A stretch of 64,000 bases of DNA from Pseudomonas sp. SCB32 (GTDB taxonomy: Bacteria; Pseudomonadota; Gammaproteobacteria; Pseudomonadales; Pseudomonadaceae), in assembly GCF_009189165.1 (NCBI RefSeq), contig NZ_CP045118.1, positions 372,001 through 436,000 on the forward strand. Reading direction: 5' to 3'. A program made the translations under genes and the position numbers. Below the pieces are notes generated by a model that searched no databases, had not been told where the DNA came from, and worked only from the letters and a program-made list of their open reading frames with translations. This document shows positions 35,817 to 45,877 of the stretch, in pieces; position 1 is the first letter of the stretch, and every line of letters starts with the position of its first letter.

Positions 35817-35833
35817 TTTCGCAGTGCTACACT
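35806..35833 (+). promoter_or_regulatory. Predicted sigma70 promoter of rpoH
   Basis: TTGCAG (35806-35811), a 16-bp spacer, and TACACT (35828-35833) preceded by an extended -10 TGC. Transcripts from it would have a leader of roughly 20-25 bases before the rpoH ATG at 35863. Confidence 0.6.
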
Positions 35834-35862
35834 GCGCGAGTTTCGTGAATCGGAGGATTCGC

Positions 35863-36717
<855 letters not shown>

Positions 36718-36747
36718 CTGGCTTCGACGCACCCCGGCGAGTCCGAG

Positions 36748-36773
36748 AACCGCACCCCTGGTGCGGTTTTTTT
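36748..36773 (+). terminator. Rho-independent terminator of rpoH
   Basis: Stem AACCGCACC / GGTGCGGTT with loop CCT, followed by a run of seven T. Confidence 0.9.
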
Positions 36774-36797
36774 CTGCCCGCGCAACCGGAGAGCTCC

Positions 36798-37412
36798 ATG
36801 CCGCGCATTCGCCCCGTCTACGGGATGTTCTTCCTCGTCATTGCCGTGCTGGCGTTCGCCCTGGGCTCCTGGGTCGCCCGCACCTCGGCGCCGCCCATGC
36901 CGCCGCTTTGGTTCGGGGAGTGGGAGGATCAGCTGTTCGAGCCGCTGGCCGATGACCGCCTGACGTTGCGCGAAGTCCATGCCCGGCTGCCGGGCGAGCT
37001 CTGGCTGACCGCCAACCAGGACGGGCCGCAATTGTTCTATCGCGGCCAGTTGCACACCGACGAAGGACTTTGGCATGTCGAGGCGGAGTTGGAGCTGAGC
37101 AAGGCGGAACATGCCAGCCTGGCCAAGGCCACTGGAGTGCAGCCTGGCAGCAAGGACCAGCCATTGAGCGCCGAGCTCATGCGTCAGCTGGAAAACAAAC
37201 CGGTAGCCGAGTTGGCACTGGCGCCGCAGGAGGAACTGGCCGTTGGCCGTCTGGCGGTCAGCCTGGGTGATCCCAGGGTGCGACTGCAGACCGATGCCGG
37301 CGAGGCCTGGGTCTACCCCGAGCGGGGTCTGACGCTGATGCACAAGGATGGCCTGCTGCAATGGGTGCGCGTGGCGCCGCGCAGCACGTTCGAGAAGACC
37401 CGGCCGCATTGA
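36798..37412 (+). CDS. Membrane-anchored protein of unknown function
   Basis: A 204-residue protein with an N-terminal membrane helix (MFFLVIAVLAFALGSWVA, residues ~10-27) and a soluble periplasmic domain of about 170 residues rich in Leu and Glu. No catalytic motif is visible. The same position next to rpoH and mtgA is occupied by a homologue in P. aeruginosa, as I recall. It converges on mtgA. Confidence 0.8.
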   Translation: MPRIRPVYGMFFLVIAVLAFALGSWVARTSAPPMPPLWFGEWEDQLFEPLADDRLTLREVHARLPGELWLTANQDGPQLFYRGQLHTDEGLWHVEAELELSKAEHASLAKATGVQPGSKDQPLSAELMRQLENKPVAELALAPQEELAVGRLAVSLGDPRVRLQTDAGEAWVYPERGLTLMHKDGLLQWVRVAPRSTFEKTRPH

Positions 37413-37446
37413 GTCGCTGGCCGAGGCTGGCCCGCACCCGGCGGGG

Positions 37447-38136
37447 TCACAGCCGATCGAGGTAGTCGCCGCCGCCCAGTTGCCACATCTGCTGGCGAAT
37501 CCAGGCGGCGCGCTGGCGCACGTAGGCGCCGGGGCGGCTGGCGCTCCATTTGCGCGGGTTGGGCAGCACGGCGGCGAGCAGGCTGGCCTGCTGTTGCGAC
37601 AGGCGCTTGGCGTCGACGCCGAAGTGATGTTGCGCGGCGGCCTGGGCGCCGAACACCCCGGAATCCCACTCAGCGCTATTCAGGTAAACCTCGAGAATCC
37701 GCTGCTTGGACCAGAAGGTCTCGATCAGCAGGGTGAACCAGGCCTCGAAGCCCTTGCGAATCCAGCTGCGGCCGGACCAGAGGAAGACGTTCTTGGCTAC
37801 CTGCTGGCTGATGGTGCTGGCGCCGCGCACGCTGCCGCCGCGCTCGTTATGCGCCAGGGCATTCTGGATGGCCGGCAGGTCGAAGCCATGGTGTTCGGCG
37901 AACTTCTGGTCTTCGCTGGCGATCACCGCGACTTTCAGGCTCTCCGGCAGGTCGTCCCAGGCGCACCAGCTGCGCTGCAGGTCGATCGGTTCGCCGTCGA
38001 ACCAGGACTCGATCTTGCGCTCGACCATCAGCATGCTGCCCGGTGGCGGCACCCAGCGCAGGACGATGACCAGCGCCACGCTGCCGGCGACGAACCAGAG
38101 GGCGAACTTGAACAGGCGGCGGAACAGGTTGCGCAT
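37447..38136 (-). CDS. mtgA: Monofunctional peptidoglycan glycosyltransferase MtgA
   Basis: A 229-residue GT51 enzyme that polymerises lipid II. It has one N-terminal membrane anchor (residues ~8-28) and then the family motifs: ASEDQKFAEHHGFD (catalytic Glu), RGASTISQQVAKNVFLW and RILEVYLNSAEW. There is no transpeptidase domain and the length is normal for MtgA. The start at 38136 is favoured by the anchor position, although the ribosome-binding site is weak; a GTG two codons earlier is possible. Confidence 0.95.
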   Translation of the reverse strand: MRNLFRRLFKFALWFVAGSVALVIVLRWVPPPGSMLMVERKIESWFDGEPIDLQRSWCAWDDLPESLKVAVIASEDQKFAEHHGFDLPAIQNALAHNERGGSVRGASTISQQVAKNVFLWSGRSWIRKGFEAWFTLLIETFWSKQRILEVYLNSAEWDSGVFGAQAAAQHHFGVDAKRLSQQQASLLAAVLPNPRKWSASRPGAYVRQRAAWIRQQMWQLGGGDYLDRL

Positions 38137-38200
38137 GCGGACTTTGCCGGGACGGGTGAGCGGGCCATTATAGCGGCAGTCATCTGTCTGGAGCTTTCGC

Positions 38201-38569
38201 ATGCTGCGTATCTTCCTCATGCTCGCCGCCTTTTTCGGCTTTACCGGCGTAGCCCTCGGCGCGTTTGCCGCCCACGGCCTGAAAAACCGCCTTACGCCGG
38301 AGTACCTGGCAGTGTTCCAGACCGGCGTGCACTACCAGATGCTGCATGCCCTGGCGCTGCTGGGCGTGGCGCTGCTCTCGGTGCAGGTCGGCGGTGCGCT
38401 GGTGAAATGGGCTGGCTGGGCCTTCGCCATCGGTATCCTGCTGTTCTCCGGTAGCCTCTACCTGCTGACCCTCGCCGGCCTGGGCGTGGGCATCGTCACC
38501 CCGATCGGCGGCCTGTTCTTCCTCATCGGCTGGGCCCTGCTGTTTGCCACGGCCGCGCGCCTGGGCTGA
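38201..38569 (+). CDS. DUF423 (YgdD-like) inner-membrane protein
   Basis: A 122-residue protein made of four membrane helices, with the DUF423 pattern GALGAFAAHGLK-like (VALGAFAAHGLKNRLTPEYL) followed by FQTGVHYQMLHALALL and GSLYLLTL. The role is unknown. It is divergent from mtgA and upstream of thiS; the 100-bp gap makes an operon with thiS possible. Confidence 0.88.
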   Translation: MLRIFLMLAAFFGFTGVALGAFAAHGLKNRLTPEYLAVFQTGVHYQMLHALALLGVALLSVQVGGALVKWAGWAFAIGILLFSGSLYLLTLAGLGVGIVTPIGGLFFLIGWALLFATAARLG

Positions 38570-38668
38570 CCCGGACGTCAGAAAAGCGGGGCTGCGGCGC
38601 CCGATACCTTGGTCATCGGGCGCGATCGGGCTAGAATGCCGACCCCTCCAGCAACGACCGTCCCGCCC

Positions 38669-38869
38669 ATGCGTATTCAGTTGAATGGCGAATCTTTCGA
38701 GCTGCCCGACGGCCAGACCGTCGCCAACCTGCTCGAGCGTCTCGACCTCACCGGCAAGCGTGTCGCGGTCGAGCTCAATCTGGACATCGTGCCGCGCAGC
38801 CAGCACGCCGCCATCGCCCTGAGCGAAGGCGACCAGGTGGAAGTGGTGCATGCCATCGGCGGCGGCTAG
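38669..38869 (+). CDS. thiS: Sulfur carrier protein ThiS
   Basis: A 66-residue ubiquitin-like protein ending in Gly-Gly-Gly, the thiocarboxylate-forming tail that hands sulfur to ThiG for the thiazole ring of thiamin. The N-terminus MRIQLNGESFELPDGQTVAN matches the family, and the ATG at 38669 gives the normal length (66). Upstream in-frame codons are not supported. thiG follows after 60 bp. No TPP riboswitch is visible upstream. Confidence 0.95.
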   Translation: MRIQLNGESFELPDGQTVANLLERLDLTGKRVAVELNLDIVPRSQHAAIALSEGDQVEVVHAIGGG

Positions 38870-38929
38870 AGTCCGTCGCCACATCTTTCAGGCCCCGCAA
38901 AGCTTTCCCAATTCCTGAGGAGTGATCCG

Positions 38930-39736
38930 ATGAGCCAAGCTTCCTCCACCCTGCCAGTCGACAAGCCCTTCACCCTGGCTGGCCGCACCTACAATTCGCG
39001 CCTGCTGGTCGGTACCGGCAAGTACAAGGACCTCGAAGAGACCCGCGTGGCCATCGAGGCCTCCGGCGCCGAGATCGTCACCGTGGCCGTGCGCCGCACC
39101 AATATCGGCCAGAATCCGGGCGAACCGAACCTGCTGGACGTGATCCCGCCGGATCGCTACACCATCCTGCCGAACACCGCTGGCTGCTACGACGCGGTCG
39201 AGGCCGTGCGCACCTGCCGCCTGGCCCGTGAGCTGCTGGATGGCCACAACCTGGTCAAGCTGGAAGTCCTGGCCGACCAGAAGACCCTCTTCCCCAATGT
39301 CGTCGAAACCCTCAAGGCCGCCGAAGTGCTGGTCAAGGACGGCTTCGACGTCATGGTGTACACCAGCGACGACCCGATCATCGCCCGCCAACTGGCCGAA
39401 ATCGGCTGCATCGCGGTGATGCCCCTGGCCGGCCTGATCGGCTCGGGCCTGGGCATCTGCAACCCTTACAACCTGCGCATCATCCTCGAAGAAGCCACCG
39501 TTCCGGTGCTGGTGGATGCGGGTGTGGGCACCGCCTCCGACGCCACCATCGCCATGGAGCTGGGCTGCGAGGCCGTGCTGATGAACACCGCCATCGCCCA
39601 CGCGCAGAACCCGGTGATGATGGCCGAGGCCATGAAGCACGCCATCGTCGCCGGTCGCCTGGCCTACCTGGCCGGCCGCATGCCGCGCAAGCTCTATGCC
39701 AGCGCGTCGTCGCCGATGACCGGCCTGATCAACTGA
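38930..39736 (+). CDS. thiG: Thiazole synthase ThiG
   Basis: A 268-residue TIM-barrel enzyme that builds the thiazole phosphate from DXP, dehydroglycine and ThiS-thiocarboxylate. Conserved features: the N-terminal [31 protein letters not shown], the Schiff-base Lys in [11 protein letters not shown], and the phosphate loops [11 protein letters not shown] and [24 protein letters not shown] precedes the start. A dispersed repeat begins at the base right after its stop codon. Confidence 0.97.
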   Translation: MSQASSTLPVDKPFTLAGRTYNSRLLVGTGKYKDLEETRVAIEASGAEIVTVAVRRTNIGQNPGEPNLLDVIPPDRYTILPNTAGCYDAVEAVRTCRLARELLDGHNLVKLEVLADQKTLFPNVVETLKAAEVLVKDGFDVMVYTSDDPIIARQLAEIGCIAVMPLAGLIGSGLGICNPYNLRIILEEATVPVLVDAGVGTASDATIAMELGCEAVLMNTAIAHAQNPVMMAEAMKHAIVAGRLAYLAGRMPRKLYASASSPMTGLIN

Positions 39737-39863
39737 CGATCTGCTGCGCGTCGGCGGAACGTTGTTGAAAAATGGTGCGGGTCGCTCATTTACTGCGTGT
39801 AAACTCCGCTCCCGCCCCATTTTTCGCCTAGTTCCGCTCTAGCTCGCGAGATCGTTGGCAGGC
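39737..39863. repeat. Dispersed palindromic repeat, copy A (left end truncated)
   Basis: Begins CGATCTGCTGCGCGTCGGC and ends GCTCGCGAGATCGTTGGCAG, with the central GCTCATTTACTGCGTGTAAA segment. It shares this architecture with copies at 54079-54218 and 61337-61476. It starts at the first base after the thiG stop and lacks the left outer inverted repeat seen in the other two. I do not recognise a named family. Confidence 0.85.
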
Positions 39864-39881
39864 ATTCAATAGACACCCGCG

Positions 39882-39915
39882 CGCGGGCCGGTTTGCCTCT
39901 GGTAACCGGCCCGCG
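39882..39915 (+). other. Strong GC-rich hairpin upstream of trmB
   Basis: A perfect 12-bp stem CGCGGGCCGGTT / AACCGGCCCGCG with a 10-base loop, 27 bp before the trmB start and 18 bp after repeat copy A. There is no T-run. It may be the original thiG 3' hairpin displaced by the repeat, or a leader structure of trmB. Confidence 0.5.
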
Positions 39916-39942
39916 TGTGCATTTACCCGCAAGGTCCGAGTC

Positions 39943-40659
39943 ATGAGTGATATTCCCGAGAACCAGCCCGACGCCGAAAACCGGCCGATGCGCACCATCA
40001 AGAGCTTTGTGATGCGCGCCGGGCGCATGACCGAGGGCCAGCAGCGCGGCCTTGACCAGGGCTGGCCGAAGTACGGTCTGGAACTGGCCGACGGTCTGCG
40101 GGACTTCGACCAGGTCTTCGGGCGCAAGGCGCCGCGTACCTTCGAGATCGGTTTCGGCATGGGCCACGCCACCCTGGAGATGGCTGCCGCTGCGCCGGAC
40201 CAGGATTTCATCGGCGTGGAAGTGCACCGTCCGGGTGTCGGTGCGCTGCTCAACGGCATGCTGACCGATAACCTCAGCAACATCCGCGTCTACAGCTGCG
40301 ACGCCCTGGAAGTGCTGCGCGACTGCGTGGCCGACGCCAGCCTCGACCGCCTGCTGCTGTTCTTCCCCGACCCGTGGCACAAGTCGCGTCACCACAAGCG
40401 TCGCATCGTGCAGCCGGCCTGGGCGGAGCTGGTGCGACAGAAGCTCAAGGTCGGCGGTGTGCTGCACATGGCCACAGACTGGGAACAATATGCCGAGCAC
40501 ATGCTGGAAGTGATGAATGCCGCACCCGGCTATCGCAACCTTTCGGCGGATAATACTTATGTGCCGCGCCCGGAAGAGCGTCCGGTGACCAAGTTCGAAC
40601 GGCGCGGCGAGCGCCTCGGTCACGGGGTCTGGGACCTCAAGTTCGAGCGCGTCGACTGA
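39943..40659 (+). CDS. trmB: tRNA (guanine-N7-)-methyltransferase TrmB
   Basis: A 238-residue methyltransferase that forms m7G46 in tRNA. SAM motif I is [15 protein letters not shown], and the signature [17 protein letters not shown] is complete. The length is typical. It has its own terminator; upstream lie repeat copy A and a hairpin, so the promoter position is unclear. Confidence 0.96.
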   Translation: MSDIPENQPDAENRPMRTIKSFVMRAGRMTEGQQRGLDQGWPKYGLELADGLRDFDQVFGRKAPRTFEIGFGMGHATLEMAAAAPDQDFIGVEVHRPGVGALLNGMLTDNLSNIRVYSCDALEVLRDCVADASLDRLLLFFPDPWHKSRHHKRRIVQPAWAELVRQKLKVGGVLHMATDWEQYAEHMLEVMNAAPGYRNLSADNTYVPRPEERPVTKFERRGERLGHGVWDLKFERVD

Positions 40660-40667
40660 GCCACCCG

Positions 40668-40691
40668 AAGGCCTGCCAAGCAGGCCTTTTT
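40668..40691 (+). terminator. Rho-independent terminator of trmB
   Basis: An 8-bp stem AAGGCCTG / CAGGCCTT with loop CCAAG, followed by a T-run. Confidence 0.85.
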
Positions 40692-40823
40692 CATGGATGA
40701 GCATCGATTAGACCGGGACCACCCGGCGGCCAGGAAGGCCACCCTCACCTCCTGACATAAGCGGCGCCCGCCGCGGACGAAAATAAGAGTGGCGGACAGG
40801 AGTCCGTCGCAAAGGAGTCTGCT

Positions 40824-42170
40824 GTGTTGAAGAAACTTGCTGTACTGCTGGTGGCGGGGGTGTGGGCCCTGCCGACACAGGCGAAAGTCGATGCCGCGCA
40901 AGCGGCAAGGCTGGGCCACGACCTGACGCCAATGGGGGCGGAGAAAGCCGGCAACGCCAATGGCACCATCCCGGCCTGGAGCGGTGGCGTCACCACGCCG
41001 CCGGCCGGTTACCAGCCTGGCACCCACCATGCCGACCCTTATGCTGGCGACGCCGTACAGTACAAGGTCGACAGCAAGAATCTGGCGCAGTACCAGGCCC
41101 AGCTCACCCCGGGCACCCAGGCGCTGCTGCAGGAGAATCCGGATTACTACCTGCGCGTCTTCCCCAGTCGCCGCAGCGCATCCTTGCCCCAGCGCATTTA
41201 CGAAGCCACCCGTTTCAATGCCGAGAACGCCGAACTGATCGCCGACGGCAACGGCGTGCAGGGCGCCGCTGCCGGCGTGCCGTTCCCGATTCCGAAGAAC
41301 GGCCTGGAGGCGATCTGGAACCACATCATGCGCTACCGTGGCGAGCAGATTCACATGGTCACCAACCAGGCCGCCGTGCTCGCCAACGGCAGCTACAACC
41401 TGCTCAAGCTCGACCGCTACGTGTACTTCAACTACGGCCGCGAGGGCATGACCCCGCAGGACCTGAACAACACCCTGTTCTACTACAAGTACAACGTTGT
41501 GGCCCCGGCCAAGCTGGCCGGCTCGGCGCTGGTGGTGCAGGAGACCCTCGACCAGGTGCTGTCGATCCGCAAGGCCTGGCGCTTCAACCGTGGCGAGCGC
41601 CGCGTGCGGCGTCTGCCGAGCCTGGCCTACGACAGCCTGCAGCCGGACACCAATGGCCTGGCCACCGCCGACACCGTGGACGTCTACAACGGCGCGCCGG
41701 ACCACTACGAGTGGCAGCTGCTGGGCAAGCGCGAGATGCTGGTGCCGTACAACAGCTATGCGGTGCACCAGAAGGGCATTCCCTATGCCGATATCCTGCG
41801 CACCAAGACCCTCAACCCCGAGCTGCTGCGCTACGAGCTGCACCGGGTCTGGGTGGTCGAGGCGACCCTGCGCAAGGGCATGAGCCATCCGTTCGCCAAG
41901 CGTCGCTTCTACCTGGATGAAGACAGCTGGCAGATCCTCGCCAGCGATATCTACAACCAGGACGGCAAGCTGATCCGTGCCCAGGAAGTGCACCCGATCA
42001 ACTACTACGACGTGCCTGCGGTGCTCAGCACCCTGGAGGCGCTGTACGACCTGGAGGGCGCGCGTTACTTCGTCGACGGCCTGGACAACAACGAGCCGAT
42101 GTACGACTTCAAGGCTCCGCTGGGACCGCGTGACTTCACCCCGCAGGCGCTGCGCCGCGAGGGTAACTGA
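40824..42170 (+). CDS. DUF1329 outer-membrane-associated protein
   Basis: A 448-residue exported protein with a signal peptide (about residues 1-20, LKKLAVLLVAGVWALPTQA). The DUF1329 pattern runs through the whole length (ARLGHDLTPMGAEKAGNANG, TIPAWSGGVTTPP, RRVRRLPSLAYDSLQPDTNG and SHPFAKRRFYLDEDSWQILA). The GTG start at 40824 follows AAAGGAG with a 6-bp gap. The fold is related to lipoprotein-sorting (LolA/LolB-like) domains. Many DUF1329 genes sit beside a DUF1302 gene, but none is here. The function is not known. A strong terminator follows. Confidence 0.88.
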   Translation: MLKKLAVLLVAGVWALPTQAKVDAAQAARLGHDLTPMGAEKAGNANGTIPAWSGGVTTPPAGYQPGTHHADPYAGDAVQYKVDSKNLAQYQAQLTPGTQALLQENPDYYLRVFPSRRSASLPQRIYEATRFNAENAELIADGNGVQGAAAGVPFPIPKNGLEAIWNHIMRYRGEQIHMVTNQAAVLANGSYNLLKLDRYVYFNYGREGMTPQDLNNTLFYYKYNVVAPAKLAGSALVVQETLDQVLSIRKAWRFNRGERRVRRLPSLAYDSLQPDTNGLATADTVDVYNGAPDHYEWQLLGKREMLVPYNSYAVHQKGIPYADILRTKTLNPELLRYELHRVWVVEATLRKGMSHPFAKRRFYLDEDSWQILASDIYNQDGKLIRAQEVHPINYYDVPAVLSTLEALYDLEGARYFVDGLDNNEPMYDFKAPLGPRDFTPQALRREGN

Positions 42171-42174
42171 GTCA

Positions 42175-42209
42175 GACAAAGGCCGCCGCGAGGCGGCCTT
42201 TGTCTTTGT
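42175..42209 (+). terminator. Rho-independent terminator of the DUF1329 gene
   Basis: A 13-bp perfect stem GACAAAGGCCGCC / GGCGGCCTTTGTC with loop GCGA, followed by TTTGT. Confidence 0.85.
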
Positions 42210-42241
42210 GCGGTGTGGAATGTCGTTGCTGACGCAACGCA

Positions 42242-42302
42242 TCGCGGGCATGGCCCGCTCCTACGCCAAGGTGCCGCCCGTAGGAGCGGGCCATGCCCGC
42301 GA
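42242..42302. repeat. REP pair forming a perfect 24-bp inverted repeat
   Basis: Arms at 42242-42265 and 42279-42302 (TCGCGGGCATGGCCCGCTCC... and its complement) are perfectly complementary across 24 bp with a 13-base loop. The core is the same TAGGAGCGGGCCATGCCCGC unit found at 1457 and 56027. Confidence 0.9.
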
Positions 42303-42331
42303 GGACCGTCCGTAGGACGGTGAGTCAGAAT

Positions 42332-42586
42332 CTACTCGATCAACTCCGCTCCCAGCACCGTGGTCTCCGGCATGCGCATCGGAGCCGGGCTGATCTGCAG
42401 GTATTTGATGCTGGTGCGGGGAATGATCAGCAGGTCGCCGTCCACCTCGATGGCGATGGCTGGCGACTCCATCTGCTTGCGGATGCCACGGGCCACTTCG
42501 GCGGGGTCGTCGCTCTGTTGCGGGAAGCGCAGCGCCAGGCGCTGGCCGTCGGTGAAATGCAGGTAGAGGTGCTTGATCGGCTTCAT
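42332..42586 (-). CDS. Small conserved protein of unknown function
   Basis: An 84-residue soluble protein (MKPIKHLYLHFTDGQRLALR ...), apparently all-beta, with no signal peptide. It lies 45 bp downstream of the DUF3392 gene on the same strand and is probably co-transcribed. A homologue at this place is present in P. aeruginosa as I recall. No function can be assigned. Confidence 0.7.
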   Translation of the reverse strand: MKPIKHLYLHFTDGQRLALRFPQQSDDPAEVARGIRKQMESPAIAIEVDGDLLIIPRTSIKYLQISPAPMRMPETTVLGAELIE

Positions 42587-42631
42587 GGGTCCTCCGGCGG
42601 TGGTGGTGGATGACCGCCGGAGGCAGCGCGA

Positions 42632-42955
42632 TCAGCTGCGGTCGGCGATCATGCCAATCACGAAGAACACTAGCAGCAGGATTGGCGCCAGGGTGTAGTT
42701 GTTGAAGTAGCCCAGGCCCTTGGCCAGCCACGGGGTGACGAAGACCATCGCCAGGCCGTAGCCCACGGCACAGATCAGCACGAACAGCAGGGTGCGGAAG
42801 ACGAAGTTCAGGCTGCCGATGCGCTGCTGTACCCAGGCGTTGATCGCCGGGCCGAACAGCACCAGCACGGTGGCCATGATTGCCAGGGCGATGTCGGACA
42901 GGTGGCCGCGGCACCAGCGGGAAACGTTGGCAATCAGTTCGAGCGCGAAGTCCAT
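42632..42955 (-). CDS. DUF3392 membrane protein
   Basis: A 107-residue protein with three predicted membrane helices (IALAIMATVLVLFGPAINAW, FVFRTLLFVLICAVGYGLAM, TLAPILLLVFFVIGMIADRS), the DUF3392 pattern. The start at 42955 gives MDFALELIANVSRW. It lies 73 bp after hemW. Function unknown. Confidence 0.82.
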   Translation of the reverse strand: MDFALELIANVSRWCRGHLSDIALAIMATVLVLFGPAINAWVQQRIGSLNFVFRTLLFVLICAVGYGLAMVFVTPWLAKGLGYFNNYTLAPILLLVFFVIGMIADRS

Positions 42956-43028
42956 TGGGGCTCCTAGGGATCGAGGGTCGCCGGGGAGTGTACACGGGCG
43001 GCGCCAGCGGCGTCGCCCGGTGGGGCGG

Positions 43029-44216
43029 TCAGGGCAGGAAGCGCTGCAGCAGGTCGTTGAGGAACAACTGGCCACGCTCGGTGGGCGCCAGGCGCTGCGG
43101 GTCGTCGACCAGCAGGCCGTCGGCGCGGGCCTGGCGGCAGGCGTCGTCGATGGCGGCCAGCGGCAGGCCTGTACGCTCGGCGAACAGGGCCGCCGGAACG
43201 CCATCGGTCAGGCGCAGGGCGTTCATCATGAACTCGAAGGGCAGGTCGTCCGCCGGAAGCTCGCGCTCGCCGGCCTGGAAGGGCTTCTCCGGGTTCAGAT
43301 AGTCCTTCGGCAGGCGGGTCTTCCAGGTGCGCAGGATGCGGCCTTCCGGGGTGCTCAGCTTGGCGTGGGCGCCGGCGCCGATGCCGAGGAAGTCGCCGAA
43401 GGTCCAGTAGTTCAGGTTGTGCCGCGCGCGCTTGCCGTCATGGGCATAGGCCGAAGTCTCATACTGGAGGTAGCCGGCCTGGGCGAGCAGCGCCTGGCCA
43501 GCCTCCTGGATTTCCCACAGCTGGTCGTCCTCGGGCAGCTCCGGCGGCTGGCTCCAGAACACCGTGTTCGGCTCCATCGTCAGCTGGTACCAGGACAGGT
43601 GCGTCGGCGCCAGCGCGATGGCTTGCTCGAGGTCGGACAGGGCATCGGCGACGCTCTGCTCCGGCAGGCCGTGCATGAGGTCCAGGTTGAAGTTGTCGAA
43701 GCCGGCGCGGCGGGCCATCTCGGCGGCGCGTATGGCTTCGTCGCCGTCGTGGATGCGGCCCAGTGCCTTGAGCTTCTCGGCCTGGAAGCTCTGGATGCCG
43801 ATGGACAGGCGGTTGATGCCCAGTGCCCGGTAGTCGGCGAACTTGGCCTGCTCGAAAGTGCCGGGGTTGGCTTCCAGGGTGATCTCGATGTCGCTCTCGA
43901 AGCCGACCTGGCGTTCCAGGCCGTCGAGGATGCGCCCGAGCGCCTGGGCCGAGAACAGACTCGGCGTGCCGCCGCCGAAGAAGATCGAGGTCAGCTTGCG
44001 GCCATGGACATGCGTGCCGTCAGCGGCCAGGTCAGCCAGCAACGCCTCGACATAGGCGTCTTCCGGCAGCTCGGGCCCGGCAGCGTGGGAGTTGAAGTCG
44101 CAATAGGGGCATTTGCGCACGCACCAGGGAATGTGAACGTACGCGGACAGCGGCGGCAGGCGGAAGCCGGAAACCACCGGCCCTGCGTCGAGCCCGTGGC
44201 TTCCTGCCTGGCTCAT
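43029..44216 (-). CDS. hemW: Radical SAM heme chaperone HemW
   Basis: A 395-residue radical SAM protein. The cluster motif is [15 protein letters not shown] (CxxxCxxC followed by the HemW-specific DFNSH), and [11 protein letters not shown] and the C-terminal HemN-like domain ([20 protein letters not shown]) follow. It lacks the N-terminal extra region of true HemN, so it is HemW (heme-inserting chaperone), not coproporphyrinogen dehydrogenase. Its ATG overlaps the rdgB stop (ATGA), giving a coupled rdgB-hemW pair. Confidence 0.95.
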   Translation of the reverse strand: MSQAGSHGLDAGPVVSGFRLPPLSAYVHIPWCVRKCPYCDFNSHAAGPELPEDAYVEALLADLAADGTHVHGRKLTSIFFGGGTPSLFSAQALGRILDGLERQVGFESDIEITLEANPGTFEQAKFADYRALGINRLSIGIQSFQAEKLKALGRIHDGDEAIRAAEMARRAGFDNFNLDLMHGLPEQSVADALSDLEQAIALAPTHLSWYQLTMEPNTVFWSQPPELPEDDQLWEIQEAGQALLAQAGYLQYETSAYAHDGKRARHNLNYWTFGDFLGIGAGAHAKLSTPEGRILRTWKTRLPKDYLNPEKPFQAGERELPADDLPFEFMMNALRLTDGVPAALFAERTGLPLAAIDDACRQARADGLLVDDPQRLAPTERGQLFLNDLLQRFLP

Positions 44217-44806
44217 AGTCCCAGCCGCTGCTTCAGCAGGGCCATCGCGCGGGCGCGGTGGCTGAGCTGGTTCTTCTGCTGCGGCGGCAGTTCGGCGCTG
44301 GAGCACTCGGCTTCCGGCACCCAGAACAGCGGGTCGTAGCCGAAGCCATGCTCGCCGCGCGCTTCGTGCAGGATACTGCCGTGCCAGAGGCCTTCGCAGA
44401 GGATCGGCAGCGGGTCGTCGGCGTGGCGGACCAGGGCCAGCACGCTGACGAACTGGGCGCCGCGCTCATCGTCCGGTACGTCCTTGAGGGCGTCCAGCAG
44501 CTTGGCGTTGTTCGCCGCGTCACCCTTGCCATCGGCATAGCGCGCGGAGTAGATGCCCGGCGCGCCGCCGAGGTAGTCCACCGCCAGGCCCGAGTCGTCG
44601 GCCAGCGCCGGCAGGCCGGAGATGCGCGCGGCGTTGCGGGCCTTGAGGATGGCGTTCTCGACGAAGGACAGGCCGGTCTCTTCCGGTTCCACATCGCTGA
44701 ACTCGCCGATCGAGCGCACCTTCACGTGGGCGCCGAGCATGGCCTGGAGTTCCTTGAGTTTGCCGGCGTTGTGACTGGCCAGCACCAGTTGTTCGAGCTT
44801 GATCAT
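44213..44806 (-). CDS. rdgB: Non-canonical purine NTP pyrophosphatase RdgB
   Basis: A 197-residue enzyme that removes dITP, XTP and related nucleotides. Motifs: [18 protein letters not shown] (substrate/phosphate loop), [34 protein letters not shown] and GFGYDPLFW. It overlaps the DUF4426 gene before it and hemW after it by four bases each, so three genes are translationally coupled. Confidence 0.96.
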   Translation of the reverse strand: MIKLEQLVLASHNAGKLKELQAMLGAHVKVRSIGEFSDVEPEETGLSFVENAILKARNAARISGLPALADDSGLAVDYLGGAPGIYSARYADGKGDAANNAKLLDALKDVPDDERGAQFVSVLALVRHADDPLPILCEGLWHGSILHEARGEHGFGYDPLFWVPEAECSSAELPPQQKNQLSHRARAMALLKQRLGL

Positions 44807-45225
44807 TCGTCGGGGAAGATTTCCTGCATGAAGTCGAAGCTTTGCGGGGCTCCGCCTCCGGACTGTACCTGGATGGTGAAGGTCAGGGTTTCGCGGCCTT
44901 CGATGGGGAACTGCGCCAGGTTGTAGACGGCGCCTTCCTCGACCACGCGCTTGAAGGTCAGGGGAATTTCCTGGCCCATCAGGTTCTTCGCGGAACCTGC
45001 GACGGTGGCGTTGGCCGGCTTGCCGTTAGCGTCCAGCGGCACGATGTTGACCACGCCCTGGGCCTTGCTGCGCACCACGCCCACGGCCTGGGCGACCTTG
45101 GGCTGGAGGAAACTGGAGTTGAACACGCTGTAGTGGACCTGGAGGTCGCCCAGGCGTTTGACCTGCTCGGCGAAGGCGGGCAGGGCGAGGGCCAGGCAGG
45201 CGATGAAGGTAAGCAGGCGGCGCAT
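44803..45225 (-). CDS. DUF4426 secreted protein
   Basis: A 140-residue protein with a clear Sec signal ([19 protein letters not shown]), then a beta-rich DUF4426 domain ([20 protein letters not shown] ...). It is present between metW and rdgB in many gammaproteobacteria. The four-base ATGA overlap with rdgB is exact. Function unknown. Confidence 0.88.
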   Translation of the reverse strand: MRRLLTFIACLALALPAFAEQVKRLGDLQVHYSVFNSSFLQPKVAQAVGVVRSKAQGVVNIVPLDANGKPANATVAGSAKNLMGQEIPLTFKRVVEEGAVYNLAQFPIEGRETLTFTIQVQSGGGAPQSFDFMQEIFPDE

Positions 45226-45245
45226 GATAGTTCTCCTGGGGTCGA

Positions 45246-45866
45246 TCAGATGGCAATGCGATGGTCCTGCACGCCAGGGCCGCTGACCCGATAAATGCCG
45301 ATCTCACCCAACAGATTAGGCCAGATTCGCGAAGCCCAGCCATGCTGGTGCTCGCGGTCCACCGCCAGGTGGTCGAGAACCTTCACCTGCAACTGTCGGC
45401 ACAGGGCCTCGAAGTCGCGGAAGGTACAGAAGTGAATGTTCGGCGTGTTGTACCAAGTGTACGGAAGGAAGTCCGACACCGGCATGCGACCGTTGCGCGC
45501 GAGGTACCAGCGGCAACGCCAGTGACCGAAGTTGGGGAAGGTGATGATGCAGGTCTTGCCCACCCGCAGCATTTCCGCCAGCACCTTGTCCGGGTAGCGC
45601 AGGGCTTGCAGGGACTGCGTCATCACCACCACATCGAAGCTATTGCTGGCGAAGTTGCCCAGGCCCTTGTCCAAGTCCTGTTCGATGACGTTGACGCCAC
45701 GTTCGATGCACTTGGCGATTTTTTCGGCGTCGATCTCCAGGCCGTAGCCGCTGACCTGCTTGTGGTCGCGCAGCCAGGCGAGCAGTTCGCCGTCGCCGCA
45801 GCCCAGGTCGAGTACCCGACTGCCGGCGGGGATCCAGTCTTGGATGATGTCCAGGTCGGCGCGCAT
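45246..45866 (-). CDS. metW: Methionine biosynthesis protein MetW
   Basis: A 206-residue class I methyltransferase-fold protein (RVLDLGCGDGELLAWL, SFDVVVMTQSLQALRYPDKV). In Pseudomonas MetW works with MetX in homoserine acylation. It follows metX after 11 bp, and the two are expected to act as one unit. The start at 45866 (MRADLDIIQDWIPAGSRVLD) matches the family. Confidence 0.95.
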   Translation of the reverse strand: MRADLDIIQDWIPAGSRVLDLGCGDGELLAWLRDHKQVSGYGLEIDAEKIAKCIERGVNVIEQDLDKGLGNFASNSFDVVVMTQSLQALRYPDKVLAEMLRVGKTCIITFPNFGHWRCRWYLARNGRMPVSDFLPYTWYNTPNIHFCTFRDFEALCRQLQVKVLDHLAVDREHQHGWASRIWPNLLGEIGIYRVSGPGVQDHRIAI

Positions 45867-45877
45867 GGCGTTCCTTC

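Noticed and set aside
38570..38668. TPP riboswitch upstream of thiS
   Set aside because: No thi-box sequence (CTGAGA ... ACCTGATCTGGATAATG-like) is present in the 99-bp gap.
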